Notes under the pieces: generated by a model
Told to the model about the DNA's origin: nothing
Database searches by the model: none
The model's input: only the letters and a program-made list of their open reading frames with translations
Made by a program: the position numbers and the translations under genes
Assembly: GCA_040219275.1 (NCBI GenBank)
Contig: JAVJSU010000046.1
Coordinates: forward strand, 11,566-75,565
Length of the DNA stretch: 64,000 nt
Direction: 5' to 3'
DNA from: JAVJSU01 sp040219275
GTDB lineage: Bacteria; Chloroflexota; Anaerolineae; Aggregatilineales; Phototrophicaceae
In this document: positions 35,645 to 42,488 of the stretch, piece after piece
How the letters are laid out: each line of letters opens with the position of its first letter
How positions within the stretch are numbered: the stretch's first letter is position 1

Positions 35645-35654
35645 GGTTGCAACC
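35645..35654. promoter_or_regulatory. Perfect palindrome over the ribosome-binding site of the DIP1984 gene
   Basis: GGTTGCAACC is a perfect 10-bp palindrome that includes part of the AAAGGG Shine-Dalgarno and ends 2 bp before the ATG at 35657. It could bind a regulator or mask the ribosome site. Confidence 0.3.
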
Positions 35655-35656
35655 TT

Positions 35657-36133
35657 ATGAAATTAGCGGAAGCTCTCATCATCCGCGCGGATGCACGTAA
35701 GCGGATTGCCCAAATTCAGGAGCGTTTGGGGCGTAATATCTCCGTACAGGAGGGTGGTCAGCCACCAGAAGACCCACAGGAATTACTCCGTGAACTTGAT
35801 CGGACGATTGCTGAATTTACCCGTCTTGCGAAAAACGTGAACCGGACGAACGCTTCGACACCATTTGATGGCGACATCACATTGACAGATGCCCTCGCAA
35901 ATCGGGATGCACTTTCGATGCGTCACAGTGCCTTGTCCAATGTCATCCGGCAAGCGGCATCTTTTAGCCAGCAAACGCGTTACAGTCTTTCGGAAATCCG
36001 ACAAGTGGTGACGGTGGATATTGCCGTGCTACAAAAACAAGCGGACGATATTGCGCGTCAATTTCGTGAGCTTGATACGGCGATTCAGCAGATGAATTGG
36101 CAGATTGATTTGCTCGAAGATGATATAAACTAA
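35657..36133 (+). CDS. DIP1984 family (septicolysin-like) protein
   Basis: A 158-aa, mostly helical coiled-coil protein. The opening MKLAEALIIRADARKRIAQI, the central DPQELLRELDRTIAEFTRL, GDITLTDALANRDAL and RYSLSEIRQVVTVD, and the ending LDTAIQQMNWQIDL match the DIP1984 family. Its founding member is a Corynebacterium diphtheriae protein of solved structure but unknown function. Septicolysin is an inherited name only; no pore-forming evidence exists here. It stands alone. Confidence 0.85.
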   Translation: MKLAEALIIRADARKRIAQIQERLGRNISVQEGGQPPEDPQELLRELDRTIAEFTRLAKNVNRTNASTPFDGDITLTDALANRDALSMRHSALSNVIRQAASFSQQTRYSLSEIRQVVTVDIAVLQKQADDIARQFRELDTAIQQMNWQIDLLEDDIN

Positions 36134-36808
36134 GCAATAAAACAGCAGGTAATCGTTAACTGATGGAAGCGAACGCGCAAGCCCTGCCATTGGGGTTATA
36201 ATACATAGGCAATAGCCTGAAGAGCTTGGTTGTATGAGGGGCAATACAGGGGTTCGACTCCCAATTAACAAATCAGCCCATCACACGTTAAAGCGCACAG
36301 GTGTACCGTGCATTGTTATAACCATGCGTTGATCTATCAGCATACGGTGAGGGTGGGAACGGGGCTATTTTATTGCCATTTTTCAGCATTTTTGTGTTGG
36401 ATAGCAAGAAGCATTTTTGATGTGTAGGCATGAAACTCGTATCAAAAAGGCGCTAATTATCGGAAAAACGTAAAAAATTCTGTAATAGTTTGATAAAGTA
36501 AACGTCTGTAAGTAACCGCTAATCTTTGCCTGAGAGAGCAATTTTTCCGCAAAGTTTCGGCGCTGTCATATCTTCGCTAACTGATGACCAGTACTTTTGG
36601 CACATTGCGGTGCCTTCCTCGATATTCTAACCTAATACAAACAAATGGCTTACAACTGAGGATTTACAACGCCTACTTACTTGATGTATTCTGCCGAATT
36701 TCGTAATTTATTCACGAAAGTTCTCGATTGTTACGGCAAAAATACGATAGAGTAAGAACTATGCGCGTACTAAGTGTTCATAAAAACAGGGTGAATGAGA
36801 GAAAAGTT
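36134..36808. other. 675-bp stretch without a recognised gene
   Basis: AT-rich stretch between the DIP1984 gene and the sugar-binding-domain gene. It holds a TATAAT at 36197 with a tRNA-like fold just downstream (separate entry), and a 5-bp hairpin GGCAC/GTGCC at 36599-36614. A 6-bp hairpin TTTCGT/ACGAAA lies near 36700-36720. No frame shows coding character. Unannotated small RNA or decayed sequence are both possible. Confidence 0.5.
36197..36272 (+). ncRNA. Candidate small RNA with tRNA-like T-arm
   Basis: TATAAT at 36197-36202 is followed by TTGGTT (36226-36231), which can pair with AATTAA (36263-36268) using two G-T wobbles. Inside lie a GTAT/ATAC stem with 8-nt loop (36232-36247) and a T-arm-like GGG-GTTCGACT-CCC (36250-36262). 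There is no D-arm and no CCA end. It could be a decayed tRNA, a tRNA-mimic RNA or chance. It is not a canonical tRNA or tmRNA. Confidence 0.25.
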
Positions 36809-37255
36809 ATGCAAATACATACCCCGATTGCCTTAAACGACGGCTGGTGCTATTTCTTTTCTGATAATGCGCGGGCATCATTCAATAAGGTAAATCTCAA
36901 TTCCTTACCCTGGATTCCACTCCCCAAACTCTCTGATTGGATGATTACCTCAACCGTTTATTTTGGCGCGGACTGGTTCTGGCGTGAGGTATCTGTCGAT
37001 CTGTCTGATTCAAACACAATTATGCACCTGAAAATGGACAAAGTGCCGGATTGCGTTTCTGTTTTTATCAACGGTGTACAGGTCGCAACCACTAGCGGAC
37101 GACGCAGTTTCTCCACAGATGTTACGTCATATCTAGTTTCTGGCACGAATGACATTGTGATGAAGCTGATGTGTGATCGTGGGTCTAACGGCGGACGTTT
37201 CGTAAACGTTCATTTGCAACCCTCGCATAACGATAATGTCGCTTTCGCCCATTAG
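36809..37255 (+). CDS. Small lone GH2-type sugar-binding beta-sandwich protein
   Basis: About 148 aa from the ATG at 36809 (MQIHTPIALNDGW); the frame extends upstream to 36728. The segment WFWREVSVDLSDSN, then VFINGVQVATTSGRRSFS and DVTSYLVSGTNDIVMKL, reproduces the galactose-binding-like jelly-roll of GH2 enzymes (N-terminal domain of beta-galactosidase/glucuronidase). No catalytic domain follows and no signal peptide is seen. It may be a free carbohydrate-binding protein or a relic of a larger hydrolase. The start is uncertain because only GAGAG precedes it. Confidence 0.6.
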   Translation: MQIHTPIALNDGWCYFFSDNARASFNKVNLNSLPWIPLPKLSDWMITSTVYFGADWFWREVSVDLSDSNTIMHLKMDKVPDCVSVFINGVQVATTSGRRSFSTDVTSYLVSGTNDIVMKLMCDRGSNGGRFVNVHLQPSHNDNVAFAH

Positions 37256-37455
37256 AAATGCTGTGGCGATTATGGTGTTATTCCTCTGATATTTAGCACT
37301 CGATAAATGAATTGAGTATCATAGTCGCGCCATCCTGTAAGCGATATGGGGTGGCGTTTCGTTATTATTGAGATACTAACAGAATATTTAATACCCGCTA
37401 ACCATCTATCTTTTATACTTTGCTCATCAGTATCGTATTAAAAGGATGTGTTTTA

Positions 37456-38406
37456 ATGAGTGATCTTAAAGTTTCCCGTAGAAGTTTACTTAAAGGATTA
37501 GGGGCTGGCGCACTAAGTTACGGCTTCTTGAACATTGGCACTGCTCCTGCGCGTGCACAGATTAGCCCAACCGGGAGCGATATTGCCGCTTATTACCGCT
37601 TTAGCATCGGCGATTTTAATATGACAGTTGTGAGCGATAATGCGGGTCAACTGCCTGCCGCTTTTGTGGGCGCAAATCAGCCTGAAGCGGATATGCAAGC
37701 CTACTTTGCGAATCTTAATTTGTTGAACCCCGACACTGGCACAATTCCCAATACATTTTTGATTTTAGTGTTACAGACCAATGATATGAATGTGGTTTTC
37801 GATACCGGCAATGGTGCGGGCGTGGGTAAGCTCGTCCCGACATTAGAGGCGCTTGGCATCCCCGCCGATAGCGTCAACGCTGTGGTGATGTCGCACTGGC
37901 ATCCCGATCATATTAGCGGATTAAGCACTGATGATGTACCGACCTTCCCCAATGCAACAGTGTATTTCCCGCAAGCGGAATATGACTTTTTGCAAGCCGC
38001 ACCGGATGATGTTGTTGGCGGGGCAAAAGCCAAACTTGCACCTGTAGAGGCGGCGGGCATGTTATCACTCTATGCCGCTGGAACTGGCGTTATTCCCGGT
38101 GTTACCGCCATCGCCACGCCCGGACACACCCCCGGACACACGAGCTTTGTGATTGAATCCAATGGTAGCCGGATGATCCATTTTGTTGATTCGGTAATTA
38201 GTGCCTATGCGACCCCCAATAACCCCGAATGGTTCTTTGGCTTTGACGCTGATCCTGAACAGGCGGTTGCTTCCCGTCAGATGATCCTTGAAATGGCGGC
38301 ATCTGAAGGTATTCCGGCAATGGGCTATCATTTCCCATTCCCTGGAACAGGTCATATTATCCCCGATGGTGACGGTAGTTATCGCTTTATCCCCGTCGCG
38401 TTTTAA
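37456..38406 (+). CDS. Tat-exported metallo-beta-lactamase fold hydrolase
   Basis: 316 aa starting at the ATG 37456 with AAAGGATG 9 nt upstream. The N-terminus carries a twin-arginine signal (VSRRSLLKGLGAG) and a probable cleavage site at APARAQ. The MBL motif SHWHPDHISGL (HxHxDH) provides zinc ligands. Further ligands are probably in ATPGHTPGHTSF and HFVDSVIS. The C-terminal GYHFPFPGTGHII is typical of this MBL subgroup (AHL-lactonase or quinoprotein relay-like). Exported as a folded enzyme; substrate unknown. Confidence 0.9.
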   Translation: MSDLKVSRRSLLKGLGAGALSYGFLNIGTAPARAQISPTGSDIAAYYRFSIGDFNMTVVSDNAGQLPAAFVGANQPEADMQAYFANLNLLNPDTGTIPNTFLILVLQTNDMNVVFDTGNGAGVGKLVPTLEALGIPADSVNAVVMSHWHPDHISGLSTDDVPTFPNATVYFPQAEYDFLQAAPDDVVGGAKAKLAPVEAAGMLSLYAAGTGVIPGVTAIATPGHTPGHTSFVIESNGSRMIHFVDSVISAYATPNNPEWFFGFDADPEQAVASRQMILEMAASEGIPAMGYHFPFPGTGHIIPDGDGSYRFIPVAF

Positions 38407-38433
38407 CCACCTATTAGAAAAGTTTTTACTAAT

Positions 38434-38464
38434 CGGGCGTGGTGAAACCAGATCGCCACGCCCG
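38434..38464 (+). terminator. GC-rich hairpin after the metallo-beta-lactamase gene
   Basis: A 9-bp perfect stem CGGGCGTGG/CCACGCCCG with 13-nt loop lies 28 bp after the stop codon. No T-tract follows. A second hairpin ATTAG/CTAAT lies just before it (38413-38433). Confidence 0.5.
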
Positions 38465-38537
38465 TATGTGATGGGTTGCCGTTAGATTGTCTCGCATTGA
38501 CGGGTTATAGCCCATCCGCTACAATATTTTTCATCTG

Positions 38538-38543
38538 TATAAT
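38538..38543 (+). promoter_or_regulatory. -10 box of miaB
   Basis: A perfect TATAAT 18 bp before the ATG of miaB; the leader would be about 10-12 nt and shows no Shine-Dalgarno sequence. Confidence 0.45.
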
Positions 38544-38561
38544 CATAATTGACACACAGCG

Positions 38562-39938
38562 ATGGATTATCACATCTGGACATTCGGCTGTCAGATGAAT
38601 ACTGCCGATACACAGCATTTAGCATCAGAATTAGAACGCATGGGGCATCATGCCGCCCTCAACTCAGATGACGCGGATATTTTAGTTGTCAATACCTGCG
38701 TCGTTCGTCAAAGCGCGGAAGACAAGGCGATGAACCGCCTGATGATGCTCCGCACCCTTAAAGAACAAAATCCTGATAAAGTCATCGGCGTGATGGGCTG
38801 TATGGTGGGTGTACGTGACCCGCTCTATATGCGGCAACGTCTGCCGTTTGTGGATGTATTTCTCCCGCCATCAGAGCCGGGCGCGATGGTCGACTTCCTC
38901 AAAGATCGCATGGACGAAGCTGAACTCATGCTTTTGGAAAACGATCTGCGTAATCAGCGTGATGCGGTGCAGGATGGCGATCTGATTCTACCGGTGCATG
39001 AGCAGGGCAATCTGATTAGCGCCCATGTCCCTATCGTCTATGGTTGTTCTCACGCCTGTAGCTTCTGCATCATTCCCTTCCGGCGCGGTATTGAACGTAG
39101 CCGTAGCGTGGGTGAGATTGTGGCGCATGTACGCAGTCTGGCATTACAGGGTGTGAAAGAAGTGACGTTGCTCGGTCAAATCGTTGACCGTTACGGCAAG
39201 GACATACCCGATGGACCGGATTTAGCCGATTTGCTCCGTGTGGTGCATAGTGTGGCGGAAGAAACAGGTCTGGAGCGGATTCGCTTCCTGACGAGCCACC
39301 CCAATTGGATGAATGACAAATTACTGGATACCGTGGCGGAATTGCCGCGTGTAATGCCACATATCGAAGTCCCCGTGCAGGCGGGCAACGATCAGGTATT
39401 GGAAAACATGAAGCGCGGTTACACCAACGCACAATATCGTGCATTAGTAGCGCGTATCCGTGAGCGCATCCCGAATGTAGCGATCCATACGGACATTATT
39501 GTGGGATTCTGTGGTGAAACAGAAGCACAATTTATGGATACGTACAACCTGCTGGAAGAGCTGAAGTTGGATAAAGCCCACCTTGCGCGGTATAGTCCAC
39601 GTCCTAACACCGTGAGCGAACGGCGGATGGAAGACGATGTACCCGAAGAGGAGAAGAAACGTCGCCATCAGATGCTAGATGATCTGCAAGCGCAAGTGCT
39701 TGCGGAGATCAACAGCCAGTATCTTGGGCAGACGTTGGAAATTCTTGTCGAAGATCAGCATAAGGGCAAATGGCGCGGACGTACTCCCCAGAATAAACTC
39801 GTGTTTTTCGACGGGGAAGGTAACTGGAAGGGTAAACTCGCCAATGTGGAAATCACATGGACGGGACCGTGGAGTATGCAAGGGCGCTTACCTCAACATG
39901 AGCAGGCACATGATCCGCTCGTGGTGATCTCTGGATAG
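38562..39938 (+). CDS. miaB: tRNA-2-methylthio-N6-dimethylallyladenosine synthase
   Basis: Radical SAM methylthiotransferase, 458 aa, adding the 2-methylthio group to i6A37 of tRNAs. The N-terminal UPF0004 domain has cysteines in TFGCQMN, VNTCVVR and GVMGCM for the auxiliary cluster. The radical SAM motif GCSHACSFCIIPFRRG is followed by ERSRSVGEIV and LLGQIVDRYGKD, which favour MiaB over MtaB or RimO. A TRAM-like C-terminal domain (LGQTLEILVEDQ, WRGRTPQNKLVFF) completes it. It stands as a single gene with its own promoter. Confidence 0.93.
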   Translation: MDYHIWTFGCQMNTADTQHLASELERMGHHAALNSDDADILVVNTCVVRQSAEDKAMNRLMMLRTLKEQNPDKVIGVMGCMVGVRDPLYMRQRLPFVDVFLPPSEPGAMVDFLKDRMDEAELMLLENDLRNQRDAVQDGDLILPVHEQGNLISAHVPIVYGCSHACSFCIIPFRRGIERSRSVGEIVAHVRSLALQGVKEVTLLGQIVDRYGKDIPDGPDLADLLRVVHSVAEETGLERIRFLTSHPNWMNDKLLDTVAELPRVMPHIEVPVQAGNDQVLENMKRGYTNAQYRALVARIRERIPNVAIHTDIIVGFCGETEAQFMDTYNLLEELKLDKAHLARYSPRPNTVSERRMEDDVPEEEKKRRHQMLDDLQAQVLAEINSQYLGQTLEILVEDQHKGKWRGRTPQNKLVFFDGEGNWKGKLANVEITWTGPWSMQGRLPQHEQAHDPLVVISG

Positions 39939-40086
39939 CAGAAAAGTGTGCATCAAATGAGGCATTTTAAGCGAGGAAAGTCTTAATTTGTTCGCAATGC
40001 AGAGTTATGCTATCGTAGGTAATGGTTCGATTGTCCTACACCATTAAGATTTAGTTTTTGACTCATGGGCAATCAAAACATTTATA

Positions 40087-40095
40087 TGCTATACT
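40087..40095 (+). promoter_or_regulatory. Extended -10 promoter of the V4R gene
   Basis: TGCTATACT matches the recurring extended -10 motif. It would give a leader of about 160 nt before the ATG at 40264. A similar TGCTATCGT stands further upstream, near 40008. Apart from this and the leader hairpin, 39939-40263 holds nothing recognised. Confidence 0.45.
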
Positions 40096-40123
40096 TCACA
40101 CTGTGTTAAAAAGTGAAACAGGT

Positions 40124-40151
40124 GGTTTATCACAACTGATTTGTGTAAACC
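40124..40151 (+). promoter_or_regulatory. Leader hairpin of the V4R gene
   Basis: GGTTTA(T)CACA pairs with TGTGTAAACC, 10 bp with one bulged base, inside the predicted 160-nt leader. A regulatory role is speculative. Confidence 0.3.
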
Positions 40152-40263
40152 GCTATTCTGTAGCAGACTTGATTTAAATAGGACTGCACAATAACAATTG
40201 GCTGGTTTGTCAACAACGAGCCACGGTTGGTCATAATACTCACCGATTGGAGGATCAGGCACA

Positions 40264-40896
40264 ATGCCACCGGAAAAGAGCGGATTTTATTATCCAAACA
40301 AGTTTGCCCGTATTACCATCGAAGCGATGGAAGAAATCATGGGTACCAATGGTCTAAACGCCATTCTTAATCTGGCAGGGCTGAATAATCTGGTCGGCAA
40401 TTATCCTCCAGATAATTTGGAGAAGGCGTTCGACTTTGCTGATTTCACCGCCCTAATGGTTGCGCTGGAAGATATGTATGGTCCTCGTGGCGGGCGCGGT
40501 TTGGCGCTACGTGCAGGACGTGCAACCTTCGCAGACGCGCTACGTGGTTTTGGTGCGTTAGCGGGCGTGGGCGACCTTGCATTTAAGGTATTGCCGCTAA
40601 ATGCGAAGCTCAAAATCGGCGTGCCGGCGATGGCAAACATCTTCAACCAATTCTCTGATCAGATTTCTAATGTGTACGAAGAAGGCACTGATCGTGTCAT
40701 CTATACGCTGGAACGCTGTCCGATGTGTTGGGGACGTAAGTCAGATAAACCGGTATGCTACGTAGGGCAAGGGTTACTGCAAGAAGGTTTGCGCTGGGTT
40801 TCCGGCGGTCATGAGTTCAAAGTAGATATGACGACCTGCATCGGTAAAGGTGAAGATATGGGACGTTACATCATTTACAAAGAACCTGTGAGCTAA
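40264..40896 (+). CDS. V4R (4-vinyl reductase-like) domain protein
   Basis: A 210-aa protein. The N-terminal helices (ARITIEAMEEIMGTNGLNAI) and C-terminal V4R pattern are visible: cysteines in YTLERCPMCWGRKSDKPVC, then YVGQGLLQEGLRWVSGG, then VDMTTCIGKGEDMGRYIIY. V4R domains bind small hydrophobic or chlorin-like ligands. They occur in BchJ (bacteriochlorophyll synthesis) and in sensor proteins. No photosynthesis genes are present here, so a sensory role is more likely. GGAGG lies about 10 nt before the ATG. Three hairpins follow. Confidence 0.8.
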   Translation: MPPEKSGFYYPNKFARITIEAMEEIMGTNGLNAILNLAGLNNLVGNYPPDNLEKAFDFADFTALMVALEDMYGPRGGRGLALRAGRATFADALRGFGALAGVGDLAFKVLPLNAKLKIGVPAMANIFNQFSDQISNVYEEGTDRVIYTLERCPMCWGRKSDKPVCYVGQGLLQEGLRWVSGGHEFKVDMTTCIGKGEDMGRYIIYKEPVS

Positions 40897-40925
40897 CAGA
40901 TCAGTAATTTACGAAGGTTCTACAG

Positions 40926-40949
40926 ATTACACCGCTAGTCTGGTGTAAT
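40926..40949. terminator. Perfect hairpin downstream of the V4R gene (first of three)
   Basis: ATTACACC/GGTGTAAT, 8-bp perfect stem with 8-nt loop, 30 bp after the stop codon, with no T-tract. Confidence 0.45.
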
Positions 40950-40993
40950 TGGGGTTGGTAAAGTTGTTTACCCGCCTCACAAGAAGACTTCCC

Positions 40994-41011
40994 ACCGGAT
41001 AAGTATCCGGT
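40994..41011. terminator. Perfect palindrome downstream of the V4R gene (second of three)
   Basis: ACCGGATA-AG-TATCCGGT, an 8-bp near-continuous palindrome (6 bp with a realistic loop). No T-tract. Confidence 0.4.
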
Positions 41012-41033
41012 TTGCCAATTCATAAAGTCTAAC

Positions 41034-41059
41034 AAGCCCTGTAGTATTCGGGGCTTTTT
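41034..41059 (+). terminator. Rho-independent terminator of the V4R gene (third of three)
   Basis: Stem AAGCCC/GGGCTT extended by two inner pairs, followed by five T (41055-41059). This is the true terminator of the V4R transcript. Confidence 0.8.
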
Positions 41060-41138
41060 AGCGTCCAAATTAATGTACCGTCAGGCAATCCTTGCGTACC
41101 GTTGAATCAAGACGATTGTCGCTGATGAGTCACGGTGT

Positions 41139-41144
41139 TACAAT
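41139..41144 (+). promoter_or_regulatory. -10 box of the SH3b/CARDB lipoprotein gene
   Basis: TACAAT 55 bp before the preferred ATG at 41199. The predicted transcript start near 41151 leaves a roughly 48-nt leader with a Shine-Dalgarno. Confidence 0.4.
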
Positions 41145-41198
41145 TTATTGATGAATACTGTGTCTGATCGTGATGATTACAAAAGGAATGATAACGCG

Positions 41199-42335
41199 AT
41201 GCGTTACAAAACCCTCTTAATATTCACAATGCTGATTCTGGCATTGGCTGGTTGTAATCTGAATAGTTCTTCTGAGGAAGATATTTCACCCGGTAGCACC
41301 TTACCGAACAATAGTGGCTCGCCTGTGGTGTCCATCAATTCGCCGCAAAATGGTGATGAAGTGGTCGTTAACGAAGAAGTATTGCTCAGTGTATCGGCAA
41401 CCGATTCTGTCGGCATAACGCGCATTCAACTGTTTGCTGATAACCGCATCGTCCAGACGGTATCATCGGAATCAGCAACGGGCGATACCAGCCGGAGTGC
41501 CTTGCTCGCGTATACACCGCGCACCGAAGGCACTCTTAATTTGCGTGTTATCGCCTATCGTGGCTCTGTGGCGAGCGAACCGCGTGAAATTACGCTTTCT
41601 GTGCGCCGAACACAAGCACAGGTGACAGCGACCTCACAGCCGAGTACCAATGTGCCGGTGATTAACCCGAATGATCCCACCTGCCGTGCGCTTGTGAACA
41701 CCAATCTCAACCTGCGGCGCGGTCCGGGGACGAGTTATGATATTATCCGTATTTTGGGGGCGGGCGAATTGTTGCCTGTCACCGGACGCGTGCAAGACAA
41801 TTCGTGGCTACAACTGTCATCCGGCACAACATTGGGTTGGGTGAGTACGTCGTTCGTCACAACTTATGGAACGCTTTGCGCCAATATTGGTGTGGTTGTT
41901 ACACCGACTGCTATCCGTATCTCGACCAGCACACCGCTACCGGCGACGAATACACCAATTCCACCGGCACCAACGAATACACCCGTTCCTGCACAGCCCA
42001 ACTTGAACGTGCCTTCTATCGGCGGTTCAACCACATTGACGATCCCAACTGGGCAGACTTCCGTAAGCCAGCAGTATGGCGTGACGATCCGTAACACAGG
42101 CGGTACGATCACCGGGCAATTCTCCAATCTGGTTCGTGTCAGCCCTGGCAACGCGGAATATGATCTGGGTGTCGTCGGCGGACTCACTGCCGGGTCGAGC
42201 ATCAACCTAACCATAAACCTGACCTTTGACGCACCGGGGATTTATACCATCCGTGTGATCGTCGATAGCGAAAATCAGATCAGCGAAGACGTTGAGACGG
42301 ATAACATCGCCATTATTGAAGTGACGGTGAACTAG
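41199..42335 (+). CDS. Lipoprotein with Ig-like, SH3b and CARDB domains
   Basis: 378 aa from the ATG at 41199, chosen because a classic lipoprotein signal starts there (MRYKTLLIFTMLILALAGC, Cys19) and AAGGA lies upstream; the frame is open to 41148. The mature part has an Ig-like domain (about 40-130, VVSINSPQNGDEVVVNEEV). An SH3b domain follows (about 155-225, NLNLRRGPGTSYDIIRILG, WLQLSSGTTLGWV). A Thr-Pro linker and a CARDB-type beta domain (about 265-378) ending DSENQISEDVETDNIA complete it. Likely a cell-wall or surface binding protein anchored by lipid. No enzyme domain. Confidence 0.88.
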   Translation: MRYKTLLIFTMLILALAGCNLNSSSEEDISPGSTLPNNSGSPVVSINSPQNGDEVVVNEEVLLSVSATDSVGITRIQLFADNRIVQTVSSESATGDTSRSALLAYTPRTEGTLNLRVIAYRGSVASEPREITLSVRRTQAQVTATSQPSTNVPVINPNDPTCRALVNTNLNLRRGPGTSYDIIRILGAGELLPVTGRVQDNSWLQLSSGTTLGWVSTSFVTTYGTLCANIGVVVTPTAIRISTSTPLPATNTPIPPAPTNTPVPAQPNLNVPSIGGSTTLTIPTGQTSVSQQYGVTIRNTGGTITGQFSNLVRVSPGNAEYDLGVVGGLTAGSSINLTINLTFDAPGIYTIRVIVDSENQISEDVETDNIAIIEVTVN

Positions 42336-42336
42336 C

Positions 42337-42361
42337 CTCAGAATGACGGCATCATTCTGAG
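42337..42361 (+). terminator. Perfect 10-bp hairpin after the lipoprotein gene
   Basis: CTCAGAATGA/TCATTCTGAG with a 5-nt loop begins 2 bp after the stop codon. It lacks a T-tract. TACAAT at 42385-42390 after it may be the promoter of the next gene. Confidence 0.55.
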
Positions 42362-42488
42362 ATGTGCAAAAAACTGAACCGATGTACAATAAATACGAGT
42401 CATCCACAACCTAGGATGACTCGTGTTTTATGATAACCACCACAACGAAAATGAACGGACTCACACGGTTGAGTCAAGTAGGAACCTT

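Noticed and set aside
36134..36400. tmRNA gene suggested by GGGGTTCGACTCCC
   Set aside because: No tmRNA 5' end, no tag reading frame and no complementary acceptor; only a T-arm-like motif remains.
41148..41198. Leaderless start of the lipoprotein gene at 41151
   Set aside because: The TACAAT-6-ATG geometry fits, but a lipoprotein signal and a Shine-Dalgarno define the ATG at 41199.
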